Shown here piece by piece: positions 49,901 to 61,400 of a stretch of 64,000 nucleotides of DNA. Source of the stretch: Aptenodytes patagonicus (taxonomy: Eukaryota; Chordata; Aves; Sphenisciformes; Spheniscidae); assembly GCF_965638725.1 (NCBI RefSeq), contig NC_134954.1:1984001-2048000 (forward strand), in the 5' to 3' direction. Made by a program: the position numbers and the translations under genes. Below the pieces are notes generated by a model that was not told where the DNA came from, made no database searches, and worked only from the letters and a program-made list of their open reading frames with translations. The first letter of the stretch is position 1. Every line of letters begins with the position of its first letter.

Positions 49901-52235
49901 TTTTGGCTATGGCTGAATAATCTGGATAGCCTGAAGAGTACATCCACTTTCTACAGAACAAAAATTACAGTAAGTAGCTATTCCTGCACTTAGTTATCTC
50001 AACAATGGCATCACAGCAAGACTTAGCTCAAAGTCATGAATACTCCAGACTTTTCCTAGAGAGATCACTAGAAAAAGCCCACTTTAGAACACGCGTTTAA
50101 GCACTCCCCTCACTTCTTTAAAACAATCAAGTTCACCTTTGGTCACATCACAGACCATGCTATCTGTCTTTAAAAAGGTAAGAAAACATTTTCCAAGGAG
50201 AAGGACGTCAATACAGCCAAGCCTCCACGGCAAGGTTGCTGTACATACTATAGGTGGCTTTTAGAAGGATGAGCAATTAGTACAGAGAATTACATGAAGT
50301 ACTCAAATACTCTGACACTGTGTGGAGAACATGACAAGGGTCAAAATAAAGGAGAGCAAGTGAGAAAAACCCAGACTGATTGTTCTGTAAGCTTTGAGCT
50401 TTTACATACAGCCTACAGAACTACTGCAACAGAGATGCTATGGATCTAGAGCATAAAATGTTTTACCCTGCACAGCTTACACAGAAATCAAACCACATGC
50501 TTTGTTTAAAACCAAACTGCATGTTCTGAACACAGATTGACTACAGATAACCAGTAAGAGGAAGAAAAGTCACAAGCCATAAGAAGGCCACAAAGTGCAT
50601 AAGGAGTCATTCATAAAATAAAGCCATTGCACACAACGCACAGTTTAAATGTACTGAAGTACCACACTGGAAGAGTTGATAGCACAGTTCTGTCCACACC
50701 AGTGTAGCAGCATTTATATGTAGAAAGCTATTGCCCCCAATTTATAATGATCATCTTCCTCATAAGGATCATGGATGCAGACTGAGAAGTACTCAAGGTG
50801 CAGATAAAAGATAGATATCTGTTTGGAAAGCTGTACAAGTTCTTGTAACATTAAGCTTCTGATTTTGACACTCCAGCTGTATGGTTTTGGAAAACCCTGT
50901 AAATTATGGCAGAATAAACTAGCTAAGCCTCACTGCTGAATGCAAAGCATTGTTTTGCAATTGCCTTATAGAACAACAAAAACAATGCCTGAACATTCAG
51001 ATAATTTGGAGGACAAGGTTATACTGTCAGCTGCAGTTCAGTACACAGGCTCAAGTTGGAAGAAGTGATACAGCAATTATCAAGGGGAATGCTTACAAGA
51101 AAAGTCTTAATTACAATTTTCTCCATTGTTCTACACAGAGGCTGTCTGCACTGAAAAGATCACAACTGTTTTCTGCTTTCTGGTCACCTTAGCCATGGTG
51201 ATGTGTTCTCCCATATAGATACTGGTAATCCCAGTCAGGATTTGCCAGACATTTTAGGGTAATACAGCTTGTTCTTAGGTAGCATGAAACTATTTGAGTG
51301 AATCCTGTCTTCACAAATAGTAGGCTGGACTGGTTGAGATTTCTCATCACATTACGAATCCTTAAAAAGGCTATGAAGTAGCATTCAGCAGGTTCTTCCT
51401 TAGCTGTGTGAGTGACCTGACAGATTGGCAAGGAAAACTGATGATATAGGAGAACATTTCATAGGTGTCTCTTACTTAAAGAAGGAAAGTTCCAGAAAAG
51501 AAAAAGGATGATGTGGCAGAACTAAAAATCCACATACACCAATTTTAACAGATTGATAGCCTGAAGAGTTCAACAGTCAGATCCTCTCTCACTAACCTAC
51601 AATACTGCTCAAACTTAAAAAAAAACAAAACACAAGTATCACCTTTTGTAGTGAAGAAATAACTCTGTTTGGGTCCCTGCGCCATATTTTGTCTTGAGGT
51701 AGCAACATGGAAAACTTTACACACTGACTACTACCTCAGTCTCTTTATGAATCTTCAGAGCAACTGAATGGAAGTTTTAGGTATGGAAAGGTATAAAAGT
51801 ACTGTCTTCCCCATTCTTCCAACAGGTTACTGTGCAGTAAAACAGAACAAAAAGGATGTAGTTGAGAGCAATCACTAAGAGAAGTGAATAAGGCTGCCCA
51901 AGAATATATTTTACGCCCCCTCCCTCACCCATCAGGTCTCTGAAGATGACTGAATGGCCTTGTCTAGACTAACAGATGAAAAGAGAGTAACAATTTTGAA
52001 TTAAGAGATGTATAAAGGCATTCCCTAAGGGGCAGTTCCCATTTGTCACATTGCCAAGAGACCATACAATAAGGCAGCAAAATTATTCAGTTGCCCACAA
52101 TCAACCTTCTGTTTTGTCCATAGCTGCGTGTTCCTGATACAACTTTCCTTTTGCCCACCACATTGGCATTGACATTCAGTGGTCCACTCCAGTCTTTCCA
52201 TCTTCCACCTTCTTCTAGGAAGCCTTGTCACACTG
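46929..52235 (-). other. SLC25A36: presumed 3' UTR and downstream flank of SLC25A36
   Basis: The SLC25A36 stop codon is at 52236-52238, and no further coding exon is seen to the left. Scanning leftwards, the first perfect - strand AATAAA I find is at 46929-46934. ATTAAA variants occur earlier (for example near 48046, 48155 and 47448). A long AT-rich 3' UTR is plausible for this gene, but the true end cannot be fixed from sequence alone. A GC-richer patch at about 48960-49170 interrupts it. The left boundary given is only the first canonical signal. Confidence 0.4.
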
Positions 52236-52429
52236 CTATCCATCGAGCAAGTAGACTACCACTTCATAGGTTGACATCATGATAGCCGTGTTTGGAATCT
52301 GTCTGATCAGATGTGTAGTTAAACCTCGGTAGAGGGATCCATACCCTTCTTCTCGCACAAGCAAAGATAGTGTCTGGAAGAAAGCTCTGTATTTTGTTCC
52401 CTCTTCTCTTAGTCTTGTTCGTACAACCT
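52236..52429 (-). CDS. SLC25A36: SLC25A36 terminal coding exon (mitochondrial pyrimidine nucleotide carrier)
   Basis: Last exon, encoding the C-terminal 63 residues of the carrier (about 249-311). The acceptor is a pyrimidine-rich run ending GTACAG at 52430, and the first two bases complete the split Glu codon. The product runs [18 protein letters not shown], then [14 protein letters not shown], then [18 protein letters not shown], ending VVYLLDG and TAG. It completes the third carrier signature (PHEVVRTR across the exon junction), then the matrix helix and transmembrane helix 6. [10 protein letters not shown] and the YLLDG ending favour SLC25A36 over its paralogue SLC25A33, which ends with a longer tail. 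The protein sits in the inner mitochondrial membrane and imports or exchanges pyrimidine (and guanine) nucleotides for mitochondrial nucleic acid synthesis. Confidence 0.96.
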
Positions 52430-53049
52430 CTGTACAAAGAAAACCACATGTGGTTATGTTCACCACTTTTCAGACAAAGAAGCAAACCAAGTATGTGTAA
52501 GGAAAACAAGTTAAATTTTTGGCAGTATTAGATATCTAACTAAGCAAGGAAAGTTCATTTGCTTAGTTAAAATCCAGACTGTTGTTTGGGCTTACGTTTT
52601 AGCTTGGAAGTTACCACTAACGAAGTACTCAATCCATTAACAAACAATGTATACGCAACTACTTTGCAGGAAAATTAAGTGCAACTGAAAGTGAAACTAG
52701 TCTGGAAACAGGCTGTCAAGAACTTGCTGGCAAATTATGTGAAATTGCTGAGTATATAGAGAGATTGCAAATGAAAAAGGTACCTTCTCCTTAAGTACTT
52801 GGGCCATACCCTGGCAAATCCTTTGGAAAAAACAAACATCGCCTAAGAAGAGGCAATGCTAGATATCCACTTAAACATACTCCCGTTTCTGAATACTATA
52901 CTCACGTGGACTCGTTGAATCTGACGAGAAAAACTTTAGACAAAGAAATAGTTCTTGAGCAAGTGAGCCAAAGTCTGCTACAAGTATCACTGAAAAGACT
53001 CCCTTTGATCAATTTGATTCAGGCTCTCAGCTGTACATGCCCCACTTAC
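52430..53049 (-). other. SLC25A36 last intron (620 bp)
   Basis: GT-AG intron, phase 1. The donor CCCATG|GTAAGT is strong. Nothing else is recognised inside. Confidence 0.93.
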
Positions 53050-53339
53050 CATGGGGATACGCTATTGATGTTGCACAAGTTTTGGAAGTGGCAGCAGCCA
53101 TCATCATTCCAACAAAGTCCGAAGCTTCTTTTGCCGATTCATCCTCATTGTCCATGGCAGAAGCAGTCTTATACTCCAGTAGTTTTCTCTTAATACTCTC
53201 ATAAATAACAAAATGAATAACAGTCTCAGATATGCCTGCGTAGGATGCCGACATTCCTCTGTAAAAGCCTTTAATACCATCTGATCGATAAACTTTTCGG
53301 ACACATTCAAAAGCACTCATTCGCTTTTCTCCACGATTC
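53050..53339 (-). CDS. SLC25A36: SLC25A36 penultimate exon
   Basis: A 290-bp exon encoding about residues 152-247, between acceptor TTTCTAG (53340) and donor CCCATG|GTAAGT (53049). The split codons at both ends match the neighbouring exons (Arg upstream, Glu downstream). The product includes [40 protein letters not shown] and [20 protein letters not shown], ending IAYPH. This covers the matrix helix of repeat 2, transmembrane helix 4 (from about [10 protein letters not shown]) and transmembrane helix 5, ending inside the third carrier signature. The acidic linker [11 protein letters not shown] between helices 4 and 5 is typical of SLC25A36 and carries small differences from the human protein. 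No frameshift or internal stop. Confidence 0.97.
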
Positions 53340-54334
53340 CTAGAAAGGAGAAAACAGGACAGACATCAAGCTAGTGCAACTTGAGACTGGAAAATAATTA
53401 AACAGTTCTGCCTGAGTGACAAGAGGACTTGGGAAACATCTCACACTGATGCTGAGGGGCTCCAGTTCAGATACATATAAGAACATGCAGAACTTAAAGT
53501 GAAAATCTCAAAGGCCTTCAGCACTAAACACAGGTGAAGCACTACACTGAATCCAAGGCAAAGTTCGTATGGTGACTAAAGAGTATCACGTGGACAAGCT
53601 GAACAGCTCTAGGCCTCCCCAAGTCTTACGGAATAAAGGACTAAACTGCTTGAAAACAGACTCCCAGATGTCAATGTCAGTGACTCATGAAAGAAAGAGA
53701 CCGTTTTCTTCTGCATAATGGGAGTGGATTTCCCCTAAATTTTGCCTCAAATAAACAGCTCCATAGCATGTAATTACAGTGGCTAAGAGTTCGAACAGCA
53801 GGCCTCATAGCATCACAGCTATCAGCAAATAACTAGCACATCCAAAAGGAGCATACCAACCAATACAACACAGGTAGCTGTTATTTGATTCAACTAAGCC
53901 ACTGCTGATGTCAAGGAAAATACTCATTAGACATGACTGTATCAAGCAGTATTTGGTAAATAAAAATCCTATTCCCATTTTTAGCTTGCTCACTGAATTG
54001 AATCATGCATATTGAAATACTTCGCATACTGTACACAGCTATGCAAAACCATTACAACACTGCATAAAATATGCTTCATTGCAGCAGCAAGTACAGACAC
54101 TTGAAGCATATGGATTCTGCCAGCAGAGGTCTCCCGAGCGAGCAAGTCAGAATAAAACAGCAAATAACCTTGTAAGAAGTTACGGTAACTCATATGGATA
54201 CTGTCAAAGCAAGACAGACAGTGGCAGCTGCTATCATGTAAGTAGCATGAGGCATGACTCGATGGCAGAATTTAAGTCCTGATGGTTTGAACCTGCAATG
54301 TCAGACAGCAATGAAACAAGGTACCAAGCACAAT

Positions 54335-54580
54335 TTCCGATTCTCTCCCCCATCCCACTGGGGGGGAGTGAGCGAGCGGCTGCGTGGTGCTTAGTTGCCG
54401 GCTGAGGTTAAACCACGACAGTCCTTTTTGGCGCCCAACGTGGGCTCGAAGGGTTCGAGATAATGACAGGTTTGATTGGAATGTGCTAGATCGAATTTAT
54501 ACCTGTTATAGCTGTTTAGCTATTAATTGGCAGGCTCCTGTGCTTGCCATGGGGCTTGCTTGCCTTACTGTATATTAGAG
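54335..54580 (+). mobile_element. truncated ERV 5' junction: LTR 3' end, PBS and leader
   Basis: Bases 54335-54420 are the last ~86 bases of the LTR family seen at 17.3 kb, including CCCCATCCCACTGGGGGG and ending AACCACGACA. Eight bases later comes a primer binding site, TGGCGCCCAACGTGGG (54429-54444), which fits a lysine tRNA (Lys1,2 type). About 130 bases of untranslated leader follow, including GGTTCGAGATAATGACAGG. The element is cut at both sides: most of the LTR is missing on the left, and no gag, pol or env sequence is present on the right. It sits in an SLC25A36 intron, opposite to the gene's direction, as is usual for tolerated intronic ERVs. Confidence 0.88.
54429..54446 (+). other. 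retroviral primer binding site (tRNA-Lys type)
   Basis: TGGCGCCCAACGTGGG is complementary to the 3' end of lysine tRNA, as in betaretrovirus-like elements. One G of the usual GGGG run is missing. Its position just after the LTR end confirms the LTR boundary at 54420. Confidence 0.85.
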
Positions 54581-54631
54581 TCCAATGCTCGTAAAAATGC
54601 AAAAATGCAAAATGCAAAAATGCTCCAATGC
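54581..54631 (+). repeat. AAAAATGC short tandem array
   Basis: Units AAAAATGC (54593-54600), AAAAATGC (54601-54608), AAAATGC (54609-54615) and AAAAATGC (54616-54623). The array is flanked by TCCAATGC on both sides (54581-54588 and 54624-54631). It abuts the broken end of the retroviral leader, suggesting slippage or a repair event at that junction. Confidence 0.85.
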
Positions 54632-55518
54632 ATCGCAAAAAAAATCTCACGGTAAAACTAGTTCTGGGACATATTTACCGTGGTCACCTTGCAGCTGACA
54701 ATATGCCTGCTAAGAGGAAAAATGCTAATATGCACTCAATACAGAAAGTCCAACAGATCTCCAAAATAGGAATATGTGGCTCAATGTATTTAGGATGGCT
54801 GAAGAAAGGGTTTTATATTGCATGCTAAGTTTTCAGTAAGAAAGTCTATAAAATGAAGAGAGTTGCACTGAGACACTTGCATCGTATCAGTCTCTCCCTA
54901 CAGTTTTAAATAGATGGGAATATAAAGGTCTTTCTTCCTCCCTGTTTGCATAGAATTCTACTTCCTTACAAGTTTCGTAATAATAAACAGTTTCTGTAAT
55001 CAATTCTGTAATAAGCCCAAACAACTTCTAATGACTGTCCTGCATTAGGACAATTCCTGTGTTTTGATCCATGAAAGCAGTCTTCCCCTTTTTATAAGCT
55101 AGAGCTCATTGTATGTAAAAAATGAAAACCAGGATGTTTCAGGCATTTTTCTAAACTTTGTTAAAATACTTAAATCCTTATTTCAGGAAGGTTTAGCTCA
55201 ACAGCTAAAAACAAAGAGAATGTATTACTGAAGGAGAATGTAAGCATATGGTTGGTAAAACATTATTTTAATAAGACTGTTAACCTTGTAATCAATTCCA
55301 AATTTGCTGGCCAGTCTACTGTAGGGCCTCAAGCATGCTTCAGAACAGAGACTAAAATAAAGAAAAATGATAGTCTAATTTGTAGATACATCAGCATCAA
55401 CTTTCCAATTCAAAACATTGGATATTTAAAGAATCATTCCATTTTGGGATGCAGAACAGATTCACAACATTTAAGCGAAATCTTATCACAGCAGTGATAT
55501 TTCCAATTGTCACTATAC

Positions 55519-55585
55519 CTTGCATCAAGCTGTAATCGTGTCTTTACTAGCCAAATGGGATTAGTTGTTGTGATCGCAGTAAAAC
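55519..55585 (-). CDS. SLC25A36: SLC25A36 internal exon (67 bp)
   Basis: Short exon encoding about residues 130-150: [20 protein letters not shown] plus A. The acceptor is TATTTTAG (55586) and the donor GCAAG|GTATAG (55518). It holds the second mitochondrial-carrier signature in the form NPIWLVKTR. The usual acidic residue is replaced by Trp, a hallmark of the SLC25A33/SLC25A36 nucleotide carriers and their yeast relatives. It also forms the end of transmembrane helix 3. The length of 67 bases (2 + 63 + 2) keeps the frame between its neighbours. Confidence 0.96.
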
Positions 55586-56330
55586 CTAAAATATTTAAAA
55601 AGAAAAGTTAGATGTGATAGTATCACAAGAGCAACTGCATCTAAGTTCGAAACGCACAGAGTAAGGTACAGTGGATGCAAAAACTCGGACTATACTGATT
55701 TTTAGAAAGTACCCATTGTAGCCCTTTACTGATATTTTATGAATCCATACAGCCAATAAATATTTAGCTTATTTTTTTAATTTTACATTAATGTTGAGTA
55801 AGTTTGATTCTTAGCAAGAGACGCCCCATATAAAATAAGCCCAATTGTGTACATTTCTCTGCCTACCTAATCATACCAACCCTGTTTTGACACCACAGAA
55901 CAGCAAAGCTAGCTAGACTAATATTAGCCAATTTGGCAAACATGTCAATAAGAATGCATTGCGGATACAGCTATAGCAATTTGAGATGGTATAAAACATT
56001 GTGTCAATTTAATTTGCTACCTGAAATACAATCCGAGTTTAAAAGCATGCAGACTGAATAAATACTACTTTAGGTGCAGTTAAAAGGCATGTATTACTGT
56101 AAGTTAAGAGACCTTTTAATACTGAACTATAAAGAGCAGTTAAATTTGAGTGCTAAAGTTTTATTTAGTATTCAAAGCAGCGACTGTTGGTTGGCCTAGG
56201 AATACTTTTACAAGCATATGAGTGTTTAAATTGTTAAAGTAAATAGTATGTCTTCTAACTATCCAGACAGACAGCAACTATTCAGGCTTGCATAAGGGCT
56301 AAGGGTTAAAGCTTTGATTTTCAGTCCACT

Positions 56331-56392
56331 AAAGAAAAAGAAAAGGAAGAAAGAGAAAAGGAAACAAATTAAAAAAAAAGAAAGAAAAGAAG
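56331..56392 (+). repeat. polypurine (A/G) tract
   Basis: About 62 bases almost entirely of A and G, broken only by the short CAAATT segment. It is a candidate triplex-prone or low-complexity sequence; on the transcribed - strand it reads as polypyrimidine. Confidence 0.8.
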
Positions 56393-58453
56393 TAAGAATC
56401 ACTCTTACTTCTGCACAACCGTGGAGAGAAAAAGAGCAGAGTGAAAGGCAGCTCTGAAAAAAAAAGTAAAATAAAAGACCATCTAGAGTTGTAATACCAC
56501 ACATGCACCATTAATGAGGTGTCATGTCTGCAGGAGAGAAGAGGAAGAGGGAAGAGCTGGAACATGGCCAGGCAAGAGATGATAAATTTAGACACTTGCT
56601 TTCTAAGTGACACACATCACTTGTATATCACTACAAAGACATGCTGCCCTCCTGCAAGGGAATGGACTGGGGTTGTGGGAAAGCAACAAAGAGTTACCTT
56701 GTTCAGTGCATATCTGGTGCACAATACTTATACAACGAACAGGCTATTGATAAGCTTGTTTATGGAGATCATTAACAGCTTACATATATATATATATTTA
56801 GCAGAACTGCTTGCATACATGTTACTTCTGTTCAATCACAATCCAGGTTTACATTGCACACAAATGACTGCAATACTCAGAGAAATGCCAGGGGATCTTA
56901 ACTGTTTTAAGGTTTGTTCTACCCCGCTCCCAAATATTAAATAGGTCATTATGATTTTCAGTTACAGTTCTAAAGACAAACTACACAGTTTAGCAGCTAC
57001 TAAGATTTAGCTATATTTCTGTGCCAAAATAGCAAAACCACGTTACAGATTTCAGTTTAATCTTTTGATTAAATAGATTTTTAAACTGACTCAAACCTCT
57101 TAACTAACTTCCTGTGGCAGATAACAAAGGTTTGGGGTTGGCTTTTTTTTTTATACACTACTCATTTTTTTCTATGACTAGGTACATATATAGCCCTTCA
57201 TGTGATGGAGTGAAATGCTAACAAGCCAGAAGTGTTTTATATCTACATTTCATGTAGGTAAATAATTATATAAAAACTCAAAGCATCAGTAAACTACTCT
57301 GCCATAACAAGGCACGGATGTCTTTAAAACATACAGCATCCGCAAAAAAGGTTCTGTAGTTCAACTAGCCACAGCCCCTCTGACCTGCCACTTAATGGCA
57401 TAAAAACTCCAGATTCCAACAGCACTTGACCCTGGGTGGAACTAAACTGAAAAGAAACATTGTTCTTGCATTTTTTATTTGTTTATGCTAGCACTAAGAA
57501 AGCTTTAATTTTCTTTTACTTCAAATCAGAATCCTTCCATATCTATAGTGCAGTGAAGGGCACTAGGAACACACAGGACTGCAACAAAGGCTTTGAAATA
57601 AGATGGGGAAAAATTACTAACTTCCCCTACCAATACATTTTCCAGGAAAGACTTCTCTCTACAAAACAAAATTAGTTCTTAAGTCCCTCCTAGTTCTTAA
57701 TTACAAGTGAACAAGACCAAGAAATCTTTTGCATTCCTATTTAAGTTGCATGCTTTGGAATTTTGTTACTGCTAGGCTGTACGTTACAAGCATTATCTGC
57801 TCAGCCCTTTCTCCTTCCTATTCAGCCCAAAACCACAGGCTCTGTAGATCCTGAATCGGGAACAGGAAGCACACAGGTGAGATCAGAGGCAGCGTCTGCG
57901 CAGCAGCAGTGACTGTATTCACCCACAGCAGCAGCCTGGTACTTCTAGGCAGGCTGGGAAGAGTATATTGGGAATTGCCAGTGAAGGGTGGTTGGCACAG
58001 GACGCAGCCTATTCTGTCCGAACTTGTACTTCCTGGGTTGCTCTGAACATTATTTAAGCATAGCACCCCGAACAGTAGGATCAGACGCTTAGCACCATAG
58101 CCAATTTTTTCCCCTAGGGCTGTCATAAGCCTAAATTGCATGACAGTTCAAACCAAAGCTTTCAAATCAAAGAGCCTTCAATAATTCAGGTTTCAAGATG
58201 AAACTACTACAGCTCAATTCTTACAGGTAATGTAGTAAATACAGTTAGTGGAAGAAGAAAAATAAATTAAGAGTTGAGTGATGCTGACGCCAAGGAAAGC
58301 ACTCCAAAACACAAAACATACCATTTCGGATCTTTGATAAGACAAGCTTTTCTTTTTAAATACAGAAAATCTGTAGCAAAAGGACTTGTTAAAAAATAAA
58401 GGTGGGGGGCTTTCAACAACTAGTATGAAGCTCTATCAATTGTTTCATTTTTC

Positions 58454-58470
58454 TTTTTTTTTTTTTTTTT
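58454..58470 (+). repeat. poly-T tract
   Basis: Seventeen T in a row, preceded by T-rich sequence. It may mark an old - strand retroposon tail, but no body is recognised. Confidence 0.8.
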
Positions 58471-61400
58471 AGAAGTCTCAGTGAACTTTATAATGCTTTA
58501 CAATGCTTATCAACATGTTGTATCCTCAAGAAAGATTCTGGATTCCTTAGAAGTGTAGATCAATTTGGCAATACCAGAAACTCCTGTACTTCTCTATGTT
58601 TTATTTTCTTCTATGAAATTGTATCCCACTTTCAGACAGAAAGAATTATCTCAATCTACTTTTTCAGCTATACCAGCTACTGACAGGTAAGATCCCAGGT
58701 ATTCCTATTATGCATAGTATTTCAAAGGTTAGAGGTTTTTTTTAAATCTATAAGCCAATGTAATTGATACAGACGCATGTGAATATGGAAGGCTGAATTA
58801 AAAATCCAAAGTAGTAAAATAAAAACAAACCAAAAGAGAAAACAAAGAGACAGAAAGGAGATTACATACATATTAAAAAAGAAAAAGAAAAGAGGTCTTT
58901 GAAATAAATGTGACAACACAATATCAGCTGCAGCATTTTAAAGGCAGCTCTGGGGCACTGGAAAAAAAAAAAAGCCTTGTTTAACCCAATAGGGACTTTC
59001 AATTAGCCAGAGCTAAGTAAAGTAGCAGCTATCAGTGAAAGGTATTTTCCACCTTTCCCTGAACTGCACAGAAAAAAATAACTCTTAACAGAGTTAAGGA
59101 GAAGTGATGTCTTTGCACAATGCACATCATCTGAGTTCAAGATAATGAAAGTGAATTCCCCTTATTTTGTTTATTTAATAGATATTACAAACCCAATGTG
59201 TGGTTCTTACACTAGAGGCTGCAAGAGACGCTCAGTTCAGTACTCACGAGGTTTAAGTTAGTCCATATTTCTGCAGGAAGTGACCTGCGGATGGGGAGCA
59301 TGAGATGACACGATCTCACTCTTTTCACGGGAGAAATGTACAGTAAATGCCTAAAATAGACACAGGCTTTTCTGTATCATAACAACAAGCAGTGACCTCA
59401 TCAGACACACGTGTACAAATCGAATCCCATTGGAAGGATTTGTGAATTAGTTATCGTGAGATCTAACTGTTTTCAGGTAAAAGTTTAGGAAAAAAAGACA
59501 GAAAAATAATCAGAACAGGCCACAGATATTAAAATAGTTGTGTAAAATGCACTGAGTACTGAAATTTCTGCTCATTTGCAGCAGTTCAATTTTATATCTC
59601 CAAATACTTACCTATATATCAAATTTACAAGTGAACCCTCCTCCTTCCCCACTCCGTCCCAAATATCATTCAAAAAAAGCTAGCCTTGTCTTAGGACTGA
59701 AAAAGCAAGATAGATGCCTTATGAAATCAAACTTTCTAGTATCAGTAATCAATGAACTAAATATGCATTTTATTTGGTATTAAGTAGCTGTGTACATACT
59801 ACTAAAAAATTACAAGAGTAATAAAGTGGTCCCAATTTTTTTTTTAATAAATTAAAAAATAATCTACATTTGGGTTGGTTTGCCAGTAGAGTTCTAGAAA
59901 GAACAGCAATAGCATACAAGGCAAAGTAGTTTTGCAGCAGATTTGCAACCATGTTGTCTGAATGAGGCTATGAATCATTAAAAAGGCAAATCAGAAAGCC
60001 ATACAGGAATTCAGTATCTCATTCAGTTTTCTCCAGTTTTTACTCTGTGGCAAAAGAGGTTGAATAAGTGCAATGAGAAGGCAGAGTTTGCAGTGAATCT
60101 AAGAATTTAGCCTGACTTTGAAATGTACAGAGATAAACTATCTTCACACAAGCAAACGCTCTCATTCTTGTAGTACGCTTCAGATATATTCACTGTCCAA
60201 GTTTGCGAAAAGAGAACCATGTGATATGCCGAGTAGTAAGCAAAAAAGATTGCCGAGTACTTATTCATGTCAATACAAAGATATTTTAGGTATGAAGGTG
60301 ATGTGAATTATATGCTGGAAGCTAGCACGCAGCAAGAGAAAAACATTAATTTCTAATTGCATAAGGCATCGGTTATAATATGTAGCGTAATTCATCCTCC
60401 TTGGGATAAAACAAACTTACTAAAAGAATATTAATAAAACCAAAAATATATGTTTTATCTTGAGAAGGAAGAATCAGGCCTAAAAACAACAAAAAAACCG
60501 CTTAAAATACCATACCTCAGCTTCTCACTCCCAAAAATGCCATGTGCATAAAATAATCCTTATTTAACAATGACATCAGTCTAGCCTGAGATACTCATGT
60601 ATTAACATATGATACAAGTAAACAGTATTTAAAGTTGACTAAAGTTCACTACTTACAGTACTTTCATAAAACAGTAAGTTACAGATTTTTTTTTTAAATT
60701 GTATTTTTGCATCATTTTTGTATTTTGCAACCTACAGGAAAAGCTTTGGAAGTGCAAACACCACCTCATGCTCCTTAGGTATTAGAAGCCTTTATGCAAC
60801 AGAAAGGTCATATCCAAACAAACCCCCCCCCTCATTTAAGACTGAATTACTCAATTCCTTACTGAAACCAATGGCAGCTGCAAAAGAAAAAACCAATACT
60901 GATTATTTTTTGCTAATTATTAGAAGCGTTTATCTACCTTGCCAATTTTGAAATCTTAAGTTCCAAAGCAAATATTATGGTGATCTTCTGTGTTAACCTG
61001 TTTAAGTCAACCAATTAAGAGCTCACATTTGATCTTGTCCCTGTTATTTTGCCATTTCCTTAAGTTGATTTGCATCATATAGCAATACAAACCTTGCAGG
61101 TAAAACTGTTAATAGCTGGTTTAAGTGCATTTTCTGAAATATATTAGAATTACAAAAACAAGGTTAGCATATTCCCAAGAAAGTACTGTTAATTTTAACT
61201 GCAGTCCTTTTCATATAAATCAGAATAGCGCCAGTACTGAGTATCAAGAAATCATTTGTCAAAGAACCTTCTTTTAAAGGTCTTCCAGAGAATGTCTGTA
61301 GTACACAGTGCCAAGACATTTCAGGAGAGAAAGTTAGTTGTGACCTGTAGTGTGAACCCGCACTGGGCATTCAGTTTCATTGGCTATATGGTTTAGAAAT

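Larger units (their letters stand above)
53340..55518 (-). other. SLC25A36 intron (2.2 kb) containing ERV fragment
   Basis: GT-AG intron, phase 2. It carries a truncated retroviral LTR/leader junction in antisense orientation (54335-54580) and a small AAAAATGC array, both listed separately. Confidence 0.93.

Noticed and set aside
52046..52243. 65-codon - strand frame just past the SLC25A36 stop
   Set aside because: Out of frame with the carrier and mostly in the 3' UTR; a shadow frame.
52906..53193. 95-codon + strand frame over the SLC25A36 penultimate exon
   Set aside because: Antisense shadow of the real - strand exon at 53050-53339.
57818..58141. 107-codon - strand frame in the large intron as a possible skipped exon
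   Set aside because: It would insert residues absent from the carrier family between helix 3 segments; no matching phase or splice sites were identified.
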